The notes: generated by a model from the letters alone, not told the origin. A DNA stretch of 64,000 nt from JABWBH01 sp964526695 (GCA_964526695.1 CAZGJA010000035.1:1-64000); one strand, 5' to 3'; positions 1-8,422 are shown, numbered from the stretch's first letter. Made by a program: numbers and translations.

Positions 1-126
1 CATCCCGGACGAAAACGCGACGGCCCCGTGGGATGGCTGCGCGCCTGGCGCGGCTGGCAGAGCTTTCAACTCATGTCGCTCGGAGCCGAACTCTACCACG
101 AACGGGAGGTGTCCAATTGTGGGTAA
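1..126 (+). CDS. C-terminal end of a gene entering from the left (partial)
   Basis: An open frame runs from base 1 to a TAA at 124-126, giving 41 visible residues that end in ...YHEREVSNCG. The visible part is rich in Trp and Arg (GWLRAWRGWQ) and looks like ordinary protein. No domain can be identified from so short a tail. The next gene is on the same strand, so both could belong to one transcript. It could also be a chance open frame, since 41 codons without a stop is not rare at this GC content. Confidence 0.45.
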   Translation, partial: HPGRKRDGPVGWLRAWRGWQSFQLMSLGAELYHEREVSNCG

Positions 127-307
127 CAGCAAGGCTGAAGCAGGTGGCAAACGCTGGTCGGCTGAAGCCGACCCTGTCCCGGCTCGTGCGCTGATCCAGA
201 CTCATGGCGCCTTCCATTGCACCGTCCCGGGTCCGGACACTGCGCCTGAAAACGGGGCGATCCTTCTGCGGTTCTACTTAGATGCGCGCCGTGGGTCGCC
301 GCGGTGG

Positions 308-970
308 GTGCGGTGCTTCGTTCCATGGCTCACGCTGTTCTCGTTCCTCTTGAGTGGTTGCAGCGTGCCGCCGCGCGCCGGGGTTTCGCGGGGGGTGGAC
401 GGGCGGCGGGCGGAGCGGGCGTGGTGGGTGGTGACGGGCGACGGGGCGGGCGCGCCGAGCGTGGTCGGGTTGGAGCGGCGGCTCAAGGGTGGCGGGATTG
501 AGCAGTGGCTCATTTCCACGCAAGGCGCGAGGCGGTTGCAGTATGCCGGCCAAGACGTGATGTTGTGGGGCGCGCCGCTGGCGCCCAACGGAGATGACTT
601 TGCGGAGGATGCTCCGCTGGCGGTGTATGCGTGGTCGGGTGGGCAGGTGCGCCTGCCGGAGAGTTCCCCGGCCTTCGCGCGGGAGACGGTGAGCGACGAT
701 TCCCTTAAGGCCGACGCCTCGCCGCAAGGGGCCGACGTCTCGCCGCACGGGGCTGATGCCTCGTCCCACGGGGCTGACGGGTTGCCGCAAGGAGCCGTTT
801 CCGTGGTCATCGACGACGCGGATGACCTTGCACGGTGGCTGCATGAGACGCTGCCGGGGCTGCAGGTGGATCCGCCCGCGGGGTTTACGATCGCCGTGGG
901 CAAGGAAGCGATGTTTGATTTTCCCCGGGGGATCGAGGAATTGCTGGCGCTTGAAGCGGCGTTCAAGTAG
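308..970 (+). CDS. putative lipoprotein with an internal heptapeptide repeat
   Basis: The protein of about 220 residues starts with a hydrophobic segment (VPWLTLFSFLLSGC) ending in a lipobox-like LSGC, so it is probably exported and lipid-anchored. I place the start at the GTG at 308, just before this signal. The frame is open back to 119, but that extension runs through repeat-like DNA and would bury the signal peptide. Residues around 135-162 are four copies of a seven-residue unit of the type ADxSPxG, encoded by a 21-bp tandem repeat at 710-793. The C-terminal part (about 60 residues) is ordinary globular-looking sequence. I do not recognise the family. The M28 peptidase gene follows on the same strand after about 90 bases. 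Confidence 0.7.
   Translation: MRCFVPWLTLFSFLLSGCSVPPRAGVSRGVDGRRAERAWWVVTGDGAGAPSVVGLERRLKGGGIEQWLISTQGARRLQYAGQDVMLWGAPLAPNGDDFAEDAPLAVYAWSGGQVRLPESSPAFARETVSDDSLKADASPQGADVSPHGADASSHGADGLPQGAVSVVIDDADDLARWLHETLPGLQVDPPAGFTIAVGKEAMFDFPRGIEELLALEAAFK
710..793 (+). repeat. in-frame 21-bp tandem repeat, four units
   Basis: Four adjacent 21-bp units, imperfectly conserved (core GCCGACGxCTCGCCGCAxGGG), encode a repeated heptapeptide in the lipoprotein gene. The length is a multiple of three, so unit gain or loss would keep the frame. Confidence 0.75.
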
Positions 971-1060
971 GCGTAAACCCGTTGACGCGGATCGCGCAAC
1001 GCAGGGAGATCGACCGGGGGTGGCTGCGGCTTGACGGACAGGCGGGAGAATGTGGACAGG

Positions 1061-2623
1061 ATGAACAAGATTGACGGGATGGGCGCGCTGGCGGCTCGCG
1101 GCACGGGTTCGCGCGGCATGAAGATTGCGGCTCGACGCGCCGGGTTCTTGTGCGGGTGGGTCGCGGTTCTCGGCACCGTGCGGTCGATCGCGTTCTCTCA
1201 GGATCAGCCCACGTCTCCGCCCCCCCCCTTGCCGCAGGCCTCGTCGGGGGAATCGCTCACCGATCGCTACCGCGACGTGGCCGACCGCATCATCGACGCG
1301 GCGCTGAAGGAGAATCAGGCGTATCGCAAGCTGGAGGAGCTTTGCGACGGCATTGGGCATCGGCTCAGCGGGTCGGCGTCGCTGGAGCGCGCGCTCGATT
1401 GGGCGGTGCGCACGCTGCAGCGCGACGGGCAGGAGAATGTGCGTAAGGAGCCGGTGATGGTTCCGCGCTGGGTTCGCGGTGAGGAGTCGCTGATGATGCT
1501 CACCCCAAAGCGCGAGCCGATTCCCATGCTGGGGCTGGGCGGGTCCGTGGCCACGCCGGTGGCGGGGATCACGGCCGAGATCGTGGTCGCGGAGACCAAG
1601 GACGCGCTGGACGCGCTGGAGGCGAGCGCGGTGGCGGGGAAGATCGTGCTCTTCACCGCGGCCATGCCGCCGTATGACCCGCAGAAGGGCACGGGCTACG
1701 GTCAGGCGGTGGCGTATCGATCGAACGGGGCGTCCTGGGCGGCAGCGAAGGGGGCGGCGGCGTGCCTGATCCGTTCGGTGACGGCGTCGAGCCTGCGTTC
1801 GCCGCACACCGGCGCGATGCGCTACGACGACGCGTATGCCAAGATCCCCGCGGCGGCGATCGCCGTCGAGGACGCGATGGCCATCGAGCGGCTGGCGAAG
1901 CGCGGAGAGCGCGTGACGGTGACGCTGAAGATGGAGGCGCAGACGCTGCCGGACGCGCCGTCGGCCAACGTGGTCGCCGAGCTGCGCGGCTCGGAGCTGC
2001 CGGACGAGGTGGTGGTGATCGGCGGACACATCGACTCGTGGGACGTGGGGCAGGGCGCGTCCGACGATGGAGGCGGCTGCGCGATTTCGATGGAAGCGCT
2101 GAACGTCCTGCGCAAGCTCAACCTGCGCCCGCGACGGACGATCCGCGTGGTGCTCTTCACCAATGAGGAGAACGGGCTGGCCGGCGGGCGCGGATATGCC
2201 AAGGAGCACGAGGCGGAGCTGCCCCGGCACGTGGCGGCGATCGAGTCGGATGGCGGCGTCTTCGAGCCGGTGGGATTCGGCGTGACGGTGAAGGAGCCGC
2301 TGGTTTCGGAGCTGGCGGTGCGGCAGCTTGGCGAGATCACGGCGCTGCTGGAGCGCGTCGGAGCGGGGAAGGCGACGGATGGCGGGGGGGGGGCGGACAT
2401 CAGCCCGATGGCGGCTGCGGGCGTGCCGATGCTAGGGCACAATGCGGACATGGCGCGGTATTTTGATTATCACCATTCGCAGGCGGACACGCTGGACAAG
2501 ATCAACCCGGAGCAGCTTTCGCGCAACGTGGCGGCGATGGCCGTAGCGGCGTATGTGATCGCGGACATGCCCGGGCGCTTGGGGGAGGCGGACGCAGGAG
2601 GATCCCAGACGCAGTCGCGGTGA
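1061..2623 (+). CDS. M28-family zinc metallopeptidase, exported
   Basis: This 520-residue protein matches the M28 aminopeptidase / carboxypeptidase Q type. Those enzymes use two zinc ions to cut amino acids from peptide ends. The ordered metal and catalytic motifs are visible: GGHIDSWD near residue 323 (metal His), SDDGGG near 335 (bridging Asp), NEENG near 368 (catalytic Glu and metal Glu), ESDGG near 395 (metal Asp) and YHHSQAD near 472 (last metal His). A protease-associated-like insert precedes the catalytic part. An N-terminal hydrophobic stretch (FLCGWVAVLGTV) suggests export. The start is uncertain: ATG 1061 has a GGGAG upstream, ATG 1118 would give a tidier signal peptide, and TTG 1031 is also possible. 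A C8 run (1220-1227) and a G10 run (2384-2393) lie inside the frame. It converges with the PhoD gene. Confidence 0.92.
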   Translation: MNKIDGMGALAARGTGSRGMKIAARRAGFLCGWVAVLGTVRSIAFSQDQPTSPPPPLPQASSGESLTDRYRDVADRIIDAALKENQAYRKLEELCDGIGHRLSGSASLERALDWAVRTLQRDGQENVRKEPVMVPRWVRGEESLMMLTPKREPIPMLGLGGSVATPVAGITAEIVVAETKDALDALEASAVAGKIVLFTAAMPPYDPQKGTGYGQAVAYRSNGASWAAAKGAAACLIRSVTASSLRSPHTGAMRYDDAYAKIPAAAIAVEDAMAIERLAKRGERVTVTLKMEAQTLPDAPSANVVAELRGSELPDEVVVIGGHIDSWDVGQGASDDGGGCAISMEALNVLRKLNLRPRRTIRVVLFTNEENGLAGGRGYAKEHEAELPRHVAAIESDGGVFEPVGFGVTVKEPLVSELAVRQLGEITALLERVGAGKATDGGGGADISPMAAAGVPMLGHNADMARYFDYHHSQADTLDKINPEQLSRNVAAMAVAAYVIADMPGRLGEADAGGSQTQSR

Positions 2624-2640
2624 GCCAGTCTGTGCTGCGA

Positions 2641-2687
2641 CATGCAGGTCGGAGACCTGCATGACTTTGGCAGGTCAGAGACCTGCC
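2641..2687. repeat. two adjacent palindromes between convergent genes
   Basis: CATGCAGGTC-GGA-GACCTGCATG (2641-2663) is a 10-bp perfect stem with a 3-base loop. GGCAGGTC-AGA-GACCTGCC (2669-2687) is a second stem of 8 bp. They sit exactly between the convergent M28 and PhoD genes, where they could act as a bidirectional transcript end, although neither has a T-run. Confidence 0.7.
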
Positions 2688-2716
2688 CCACCAGGCGTGC
2701 CAGTAACCTGCCCCAC

Positions 2717-4399
2717 CTACGTCGGATCGACCGTGAATTCAGAGACGACCTCGGGCTGCGCGCCGGGGTTGAGGATGTCGCGGCGGTAGGCGTCGATGCC
2801 GTAGGTGGTCACGCGAAGCTGCTGCGTGTCGGGGTCGATGCTGAACTCGGTCCAGCCGAACGTGTTGAACGAGTAGTACCGCCCCGAGTCGAGCGTCGCC
2901 GGGATCGAGGAGCCTTCCAGCCCGACGCTGTCATATCCGAAGAGTGCCAGCAGCCCGTTGAGCACCTCAATCAGCGCCGCGTCTTTGAGATCCCTGGGCA
3001 GCGCGTCGTAATACACGCGGACTTCCTGCTGAATCAGGCCCATCTTGACCGCTTCATCGACGACGACCGAGCCGAGGCACGGATCGAACGCCACCGCGCC
3101 CGTGGTGATCTCCCACGCGTCCACGGGAATCTGCTCGCCCAGCACCTCGCGCGTGTAGGTCAGGTTGTTCACGATCGTGCCGTGGATGTCGGCGGCGATG
3201 AAGACGACGTTGCGGATGTCGTGGTCGCGGATGAACTCCAGCACGTCCGCGCGTTCCTGCGCGTAGCCCTCGTAGCGGTCGAACGAGAGGATGGGCCCGA
3301 GGTTCTGAATCGGCTCGGGGATCAGGATGAACTTCCACGTCAGCCCGCGATCGTGCGCGTCGAGCAGGTCGGCCTTGAGGTCGGCGAGCTGCGCAGCGCC
3401 GAGCATCGTGCGATCTTTTTCCAGCGAGCGGAGTAGGAAATACGACGTGCTGAGCGCGTCTTCAAGGTCCACCGTTCCCTCAAGGCTCTGATCGCGGAAG
3501 GTGCGCGTGTCGAGAAGGATCATGGCCGCGTCCTGCCCGAAGGTGCGGGATCGGTACATCTTGACCTTGCCCGACGTGCGGTCGTCGCCCGTGTCGCCGT
3601 AAGACTCGTCGCGGACGGGGTAAAACTCCTGAAATGCGGCGACGCCGTCGCGGAACGGCCCGGTCTCATTGATGAACTCGCCGGCAAAGCCGAACAGCGG
3701 ATGCGTCCACGGGGCCGCTCCGCCGGCGAAGTCGTTGGCGACTTCGTGATCGTCGATGACGGCGTAGAGGGCGGTGGCGGCGCGGAGGTCGGCCAGCGTG
3801 TTGAGTCCGAGCTTCTCGGTGTACACCTCATTGTGCTTGGCGCGGAACTGGGCGAGGTTCTGCGCCTGCGTGACGCCGATGAGCGCGGGGGATTCATAGT
3901 CCGCGTAGATCGTGTCGCCCAGCGCGACGAAGAAATCGAGGTCGCGCTGGGGGACGTTGCGCACGGAGGGGTAAGGCCCCAGGTCGCCTCGCCAGTCGCC
4001 GGAGACGCCGAACCGCAGGCCATGAAAGGCGCCCGGCTTATGCGGCGTGCGAAAGCGTCCCGCAGCCACCGCGCCGTGCTCATCCGTGGCGCGGTAATGA
4101 TACTCGGCGCCCGGTGAGAGGCCCTTGATTTCAAGCTTCACGGGCTGCGGCGTGAACGTCACGCGCTTCGCAGCGACGGCGACGTCCGCGGTGAAGGTCG
4201 GGTCCGTCGAGTACTCGAACTCGACTTCGCCGGAGGTCGAGGCTCGCGCCCAGAGAACGGCCGATGTTGAAGTCACATCGCCCGCGGCCACCTGCAATTC
4301 CAGCGGGCCTTCCTGCTGACGGCCGCAACCGCCCAGCAGTGCGACGGCGGCAAGCATCGCGCCCGACGAGATGCTCTGGCAACGGTGGTGTTGGATCAT
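2717..4399 (-). CDS. PhoD-type alkaline phosphatase/phosphodiesterase lipoprotein
   Basis: The 560-residue protein belongs to the PhoD metallophosphatase family, secreted enzymes that release phosphate from phosphomono- and diesters. Residues 15-30 form a signal with lipobox LLGGC, so it is likely a lipoprotein. A fibronectin-like PhoD_N domain follows (VTSTSAVLWAR, EFEYSTDP). The phosphatase core then shows SGDWRGD, ALGDTIYADYE, a DDHEVANDF block, RTFRDQS and FIAADIHGT near the end, which are the expected metal-binding Asp/Asn/His positions. I chose ATG 4399 because it gives the signal peptide; the frame is open further upstream only through repeat DNA. It is a single gene convergent with the M28 peptidase. 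Confidence in the family is high; the substrate is unknown. Confidence 0.92.
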   Translation of the reverse strand: MIQHHRCQSISSGAMLAAVALLGGCGRQQEGPLELQVAAGDVTSTSAVLWARASTSGEVEFEYSTDPTFTADVAVAAKRVTFTPQPVKLEIKGLSPGAEYHYRATDEHGAVAAGRFRTPHKPGAFHGLRFGVSGDWRGDLGPYPSVRNVPQRDLDFFVALGDTIYADYESPALIGVTQAQNLAQFRAKHNEVYTEKLGLNTLADLRAATALYAVIDDHEVANDFAGGAAPWTHPLFGFAGEFINETGPFRDGVAAFQEFYPVRDESYGDTGDDRTSGKVKMYRSRTFGQDAAMILLDTRTFRDQSLEGTVDLEDALSTSYFLLRSLEKDRTMLGAAQLADLKADLLDAHDRGLTWKFILIPEPIQNLGPILSFDRYEGYAQERADVLEFIRDHDIRNVVFIAADIHGTIVNNLTYTREVLGEQIPVDAWEITTGAVAFDPCLGSVVVDEAVKMGLIQQEVRVYYDALPRDLKDAALIEVLNGLLALFGYDSVGLEGSSIPATLDSGRYYSFNTFGWTEFSIDPDTQQLRVTTYGIDAYRRDILNPGAQPEVVSEFTVDPT

Positions 4400-4448
4400 C
4401 GCCGTAACGTATAGGCGTAGGGGACGTTGACAAGGAGCGACTCTGCAA

Positions 4449-4482
4449 CTCCCCTCCCTGCAAGGGAGGGGCTGGGGGAGGG
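4449..4482. repeat. CCCTCC...GGAGGG intergenic hairpin
   Basis: CTCCCCTCCCTGC-AAGGGAGGGG followed by CTGGGGGAGGG. The same family recurs at 44621-44659, 61167-61259 and 63257-63336. It lies just upstream of the PhoD gene. Confidence 0.6.
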
Positions 4483-4560
4483 TTCTTCTGCTCAAAAATG
4501 CGCCACCCAGCGATACGGCTCACGATGCTCACGGGGGCATGCAGGAATGACGGTGCTCAG

Positions 4561-4692
4561 GGTAGTTCGTCGCTCCGCGACGAGGAGGGTAGTTCGTCGC
4601 TCCGCGACGAGGAGGGTAGTTCGTCGCTCCGCGACGAGAAGGGTAGTTCGTCGCTCCGCGACGAACATTCGCCACGGAGTGGCGAACTACCC
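4561..4692. repeat. 27-bp tandem hairpin array (TCGTCGC-TCC-GCGACGA)
   Basis: Four units of 27 bp start at 4561, 4588, 4615 and 4642. Each carries TCGTCGC-TCC-GCGACGA, a 7-bp stem with a 3-base loop. The last unit is extended into a larger inverted repeat whose arms are GGGTAGTTCG and CGAACTACCC (4641-4692). The same core appears in a 30-bp array at 56263-56410 and singly at 12576-12600. With 4449-4482, it fills most of the gap between the PhoD gene and the small gene at 4778. Confidence 0.85.
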
Positions 4693-4777
4693 GGTTCGCT
4701 CCGCAGCGAAAGGGGACTCCCGCCTGCGCAAGAATGCCCCGCTTCGTCGTTCGCCCCCGAGGTCCAGACGTGCTCGA

Positions 4778-4972
4778 TTACGGCTCGTCCTGGTTCTGAT
4801 CGAACCACTCGGCGAGTTTCTCCGGATCAAAGAGCGAGGCGAACGTGGACTTGCCGGCGTCGATGAAGGATTCCTTGAGCCGAATCTCGCACTTGCCCGG
4901 CAGGACTCCGCCGCTCAGCGCGACGATCCATGCCAGCTTCCACTTCCTGATGCGTGCGCTGCGAGCGTTCAT
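4778..4972 (-). CDS. small exported or membrane protein, 64 residues
   Basis: The ATG at 4972 follows an excellent ribosome binding site (AAGGAG, 7 bases before the start), and the frame ends in TAA at 4778. The 64-residue product has a basic N-terminus (MNARSARIRKWK), one hydrophobic segment (AWIVALSGGVL), a single Cys, then an amphipathic, acidic tail (FASLFDPEKLAEWFDQNQDEP). This is the layout of a tiny membrane or secreted protein. I do not recognise a family. It lies 169 bases downstream of the glycosyltransferase-TPR gene on the same strand. The good start signal and protein-like tail make it more convincing than the longer frame that contains it. Confidence 0.65.
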   Translation of the reverse strand: MNARSARIRKWKLAWIVALSGGVLPGKCEIRLKESFIDAGKSTFASLFDPEKLAEWFDQNQDEP

Positions 4973-5141
4973 CAGCGTTCTCCTTGAGAGCCGTCCGTCG
5001 TTTTTGTCAGACGAGGGCACATCGGCCGCGCCGTCGATCGCGTGGCATGGTAAGGACGGATCAAGCGGATGCAAGGCGAACGCCACGGGTACGGAGCTTG
5101 TGAAGTTGTGCGGGTAGGGCGGTTGGGAGGCTTCTCCCTCG

Positions 5142-7739
5142 TCATGGAGTGCTGCCGGTGGTTTCGCCGCCGGCGTCGGGCGTGTCGCGGAACGGGCGTT
5201 TTTCGCGGTAGCCGGCCACGCGGGCGCGGATGCTCTCAGTGAGAGACGACTTGCCTTGCGCGCCTGCAAGGTCCGCCGCGCGAGCGGCAAGCTCGACGGC
5301 TTTGTCGAATTCGCCGAGTTCGGCGTGCGCGGCGGCGAGGGCGTCGAGGATTTGCGGGACATCCTGGCCTGCGAGTTGGCGGGCGCGCTCCGCGAGCGTC
5401 CGCGCCTGGCGTCCATCGCGCAGGGCGTCGTCCGGCGCGGTGGCGAGCAGCCAGGCCGCCGCCGTCAGCAAGGCGCTGCTGCGATCCGCCGCGATGGCCG
5501 GCTCAAGCGCACGCAGCGCGTCGGCGAAACGGCCGGTGCGGCGATACGCCTCGGCGAGTGCTTGTCGGATCGAGTCATCCTCCGGCGACAGCGCGATGGC
5601 GCGCTGCAGAGGGGCGACCGCCTCAGCAGGTTTGCCGCGACGGATCAACGCTCCGCCGAGTTTCAAGAGCGTTGCCGCGTCGTCCGGCGCGGCGGCGAGC
5701 GACTGGCGATACGCCTCGATCGCCTCGTCGGAATCGGCGGCCTGCCGGGCGCCGCGGCGCGCCGCGTCGAGCGCCGCACGTGCTTCGGCGTAGGCGGGTT
5801 GAATCTTAAGGGCGGCCTCGAATTGCGCGACCGCTTCAACCCACCGCCGCTGCGAGCTTAAGAACTGACCGTAGCGGAAGAGCGGCTCTGCGTCTTTCAC
5901 CCTCCCCGCCAGCGCAGCGCCGAGCTTGAACTGCTCCTCGGCCTTGTCCGCTTCGCCGCAACGCGCGAGCACCGCGCCGTACCGCCAGCGCAGATAAGCG
6001 TCATCGCCGCGCAGCGCGACGGCCTTGGCCATGTGCTCACCGGCCCGCGTGTAATCGGGCGTTCTGTCGTCCTCTGTCTGCATGTAGTGCGCCGCGAGGA
6101 TCGCCTCCCCCTCGGCCTGACCGATGCGCGCGAACGCCTTGCGATCGCGGTCCGGGGCGGGGTTGACCGCCATGAACATCGCGCCGAGCGTCACCGCAAT
6201 GCCCGCGCCGAAGAGGCGATATGCACAGCGCTCTCGAATCCACTGCGCGATTCGCACGAGCGCAAGGCTGGCAAGGATGATCAGCACCGGCACGACGGGC
6301 ACGCGAAATCTGCCGGGGCAGAAGAACAGCACGACCGTCCCCATGTACAGCACGAGGAAGCTCAGCGGCAGCATCCACTCGCGCCGGTTGTGCCAGATGC
6401 ACATCAGACCGGCGAGCGCCAAGACCGCGACGACCGGGAAGCCGATCCACATGGCCCAGCCCATGCCTGAAAGGGCGGCGAAAAAGTCGATCGGCTGGTT
6501 GTTCGACACTTCGACCGGCGTCCAGAACAGCACGAGCTTGTAGAGCAGCCGCCGCACCCAGGCGCCGGGGTTGTGACGAATCCAATCCCAGCTCTTGGCG
6601 GACCAGTAGGCGGAAACTTCGCCCTCGGTGAGCTTGCGACCGAGTTCGGTTTCAGGAATGCGGTGCGTGTCTTCAAAGCCTTCCCACCAGCCGGGGCGCG
6701 TGCCGGGGACGACGGCGGTGAAGCCGTCGGCGATGTACGGGTTGTTGCCGATGTAGAAGTTGACGCCGCCCTGCGAGGCAATGAGGACGAACTCGCGGCC
6801 GACGACGATGTTGCGCAGCGTGACCGGCAGAATGGCGAGCGCGGCGCCGGCGAGCATCCAGCCCGTCGCCGTCGCGGCGCGCTTCACGCTGCCGCGCCAG
6901 TCCGAATCGCGCAGGGTGAGAAACAGCCACAGGGCGATGCCCGGCAGGACGGCGAGCACGTTGGGACGGGTGATCGCCGACAGCCCCCACGCCAGCCCCG
7001 CCAGCGCATACGCCCACCATGCGCGCCGCTCCCGGGCCGCCCACAGCAGCGCCAGCAGCGTCAGCAGGTCCAGAAAGACCTCCAAGCCGACGGTCTTCAG
7101 CTCCGCGTCGAAATACCACAGCGGCCAGTAGATCGCGGCAAGCACGCCCGCGACCAGTCCGACGCGGAAGCTTTCCAGCCGCGCCCCAAGGCGCGAGACC
7201 AGATAGCACGAGGCCGCTCCGAGCAGGCATCCGAATACGCGTCCGATCCAGACTTTCGCGCCGAAGAGCTTGTACACCACTCCCAACGTGGTGTAGTAGA
7301 GCGGCGCGCGAAAGTAAGGCTTGTCGGCGATGGCCTGCATCGGCTCGCCCCGCGCGAACTGCGACGCCCATTCGTGGTGGACCTTCATGTCCATGATGGG
7401 CGCGTCGAACGTTGGGTTGTGCGCGGCCTGTCCGGCGAGATAGATCAGCCGCAGCGCCAGGGCGAGGATAAAGACGCCCGCCAGCGCCGCGTGCTGCCGT
7501 CGCGAAAACGGCGGGGGAGGGGTCAGCGCTCGCTCCCCCAACCGTGCCGGCTCATCCAGGCGCGTCCCGTCAGACCGGCGCGTGGCGTCAGACCGGCGTG
7601 CCGGGCCAGGCTGCCGCATGGACCCGATTTGCCGCGCGGGCTCAGACGGGTGCGCAGACTCGATTCGACGCGCGGCCTCATCCGCCGACGGCGCGATCGC
7701 GCGGCTCGAAGCGGATGCTGGCCGAGACTTGCGGTTCAA
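5142..7739 (-). CDS. membrane glycosyltransferase (GT39/ArnT-like) fused to a TPR domain
   Basis: The protein has three parts. The first roughly 95 residues are Arg/Pro/Ser-rich low complexity. Residues about 100-540 are a polytopic membrane domain resembling PMT/ArnT-type glycosyltransferases, which move sugars from lipid carriers: DAPIMDMKVHHEW in the first periplasmic loop, PYFRAPLYYTTLG, then about ten hydrophobic helices. Residues about 570-830 are TPR repeats (for example AAHYMQTEDDRTPDY, FRYGQFLSSQRRWVEAV, AATLLKLGGALIRRGKPAEAV). The frame continues upstream into the tRNA gene, which cannot be coding. TTG 7739 is preceded by AGGGGA at a good distance; ATG 7619 is the alternative and would drop 40 residues of low complexity. 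The gene probably acts in surface glycan or glycoprotein synthesis, with the TPR part binding partner proteins. Confidence 0.88.
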   Translation of the reverse strand: MNRKSRPASASSRAIAPSADEAARRIESAHPSEPARQIGSMRQPGPARRSDATRRSDGTRLDEPARLGERALTPPPPFSRRQHAALAGVFILALALRLIYLAGQAAHNPTFDAPIMDMKVHHEWASQFARGEPMQAIADKPYFRAPLYYTTLGVVYKLFGAKVWIGRVFGCLLGAASCYLVSRLGARLESFRVGLVAGVLAAIYWPLWYFDAELKTVGLEVFLDLLTLLALLWAARERRAWWAYALAGLAWGLSAITRPNVLAVLPGIALWLFLTLRDSDWRGSVKRAATATGWMLAGAALAILPVTLRNIVVGREFVLIASQGGVNFYIGNNPYIADGFTAVVPGTRPGWWEGFEDTHRIPETELGRKLTEGEVSAYWSAKSWDWIRHNPGAWVRRLLYKLVLFWTPVEVSNNQPIDFFAALSGMGWAMWIGFPVVAVLALAGLMCIWHNRREWMLPLSFLVLYMGTVVLFFCPGRFRVPVVPVLIILASLALVRIAQWIRERCAYRLFGAGIAVTLGAMFMAVNPAPDRDRKAFARIGQAEGEAILAAHYMQTEDDRTPDYTRAGEHMAKAVALRGDDAYLRWRYGAVLARCGEADKAEEQFKLGAALAGRVKDAEPLFRYGQFLSSQRRWVEAVAQFEAALKIQPAYAEARAALDAARRGARQAADSDEAIEAYRQSLAAAPDDAATLLKLGGALIRRGKPAEAVAPLQRAIALSPEDDSIRQALAEAYRRTGRFADALRALEPAIAADRSSALLTAAAWLLATAPDDALRDGRQARTLAERARQLAGQDVPQILDALAAAHAELGEFDKAVELAARAADLAGAQGKSSLTESIRARVAGYREKRPFRDTPDAGGETTGSTP

Positions 7740-7800
7740 TCGAGACGGTCCCCTGAGAGTGCGTTCGGCTCCGGCGGCGCAAGCGGCACGGGGGCGCCAA

Positions 7801-7887
7801 CGGAGCGGGAGGGATTCGAACCCTCGGTGCAGTTTCCCGCACACCGCATTTCCAATGCGGACCCTTCAGCCACTCGGACACCGCTCC
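7801..7887 (-). tRNA. tRNA-Ser (anticodon GGA)
   Basis: Read on the minus strand, the acceptor stem GGAGCGG pairs with CCGCTCC and is followed by discriminator G. The D arm contains GAGTGGCTGAAGGG. The anticodon stem CCGCA/TGCGG encloses TTGGAAA, giving anticodon GGA (plus-strand 7851-7853). A long variable arm (TGTGCGGGAAACTGCACC) is typical of class II tRNA-Ser, and the T arm has GGTTCGAATCC. The 3' CCA is not encoded. It decodes UCC and UCU serine codons. Confidence 0.97.
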
Positions 7888-8003
7888 ATGCCGGGAACCG
7901 GCCCGCGGGCGGGTTCACGGAGGATCGTAGCCGCATGGGCGAGCCGGTCAATTCAGTCGCACCATGCCGCGCGTCACGGGTGTGCTCACGAGTGTCGTCT
8001 TCG

Positions 8004-8066
8004 CTTGCGCTTGGGGTTCTGAAAGGCGGGTGGCATCGCCCATTCAAAACCCGAAGCGCAAGCAAG
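8004..8066. repeat. inverted repeat of the 'gcttgcgcttgggttctga' family
   Basis: GCTTGCGCTTGGGGTTCTGA at the left is mirrored by TTCAAAACCCGAAGCGCAAGC at the right around a short GC-rich middle. Similar elements occur at 24525-24550 and 41529-41600. It is one of three repeats in the 7888-8749 stretch, which holds no convincing gene. Confidence 0.6.
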
Positions 8067-8248
8067 GGGATCCGCCGCCGGGTGTGCTCGGGGGGTTTGG
8101 CACGCGCCGGGGTTTGGCAATTTGTCTTGGCAAGCCAACTTTGGCAAGTGAAGAATTCGGGATTCCGCTGTGCGTGCGCCGATCAAGCCATGTAGGCGCC
8201 GATCGAGCCATGAAGGCGCCGACCGATCCGTTCCCCGAAGGGGAAATA

Positions 8249-8422
8249 CGTGAGTAGCCGTGGGCGCAGCCCACGGAAAACGGCGCGGGTTGAATCCGAC
8301 CCCGCAAGGGGTCGTACCCTTTGTCTCCCTGCAAGCTCCAGCCGCGGCGGATGTGCAACCCCGTTCGGGGTTGGACTTCACCGTTCGCCGGAGTCCGTGG
8401 GCTGCGCCCACGGTTACTCACG
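8249..8422. repeat. 174-bp large inverted repeat with nested palindromes
   Basis: The outer arms GTGAGTAGCCGTGGGCGCAG... and ...GCGCCCACGGTTACTCAC pair over about 25 bp. The arms contain the self-complementary CCGTGGGC-GCCCACGG type core, and the interior holds two smaller hairpins, GACCCC-GCAA-GGGGTC and AACCCC-GTT-CGGGGTT. Confidence 0.75.

Noticed and set aside
278..2230. Long minus-strand open frame across the lipoprotein and M28 genes
   Set aside because: Arg/His/Pro-rich composition and exact overlap with a strongly supported M28 peptidase show it is a GC-driven shadow.
4557..4808. CRISPR-like array of short repeats
   Set aside because: Units are adjacent with no unique spacers, and no cas genes are near. 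It is a tandem hairpin array.
7801..7887. N-terminal extension of the glycosyltransferase through the tRNA
   Set aside because: The tRNA-Ser structure is complete, so the gene must start downstream, at 7739 or 7619.
6573..8195. 540-codon plus-strand frame opposite the glycosyltransferase-TPR gene
   Set aside because: It runs through the tRNA-Ser gene and has no protein-like composition, unlike the opposite strand.
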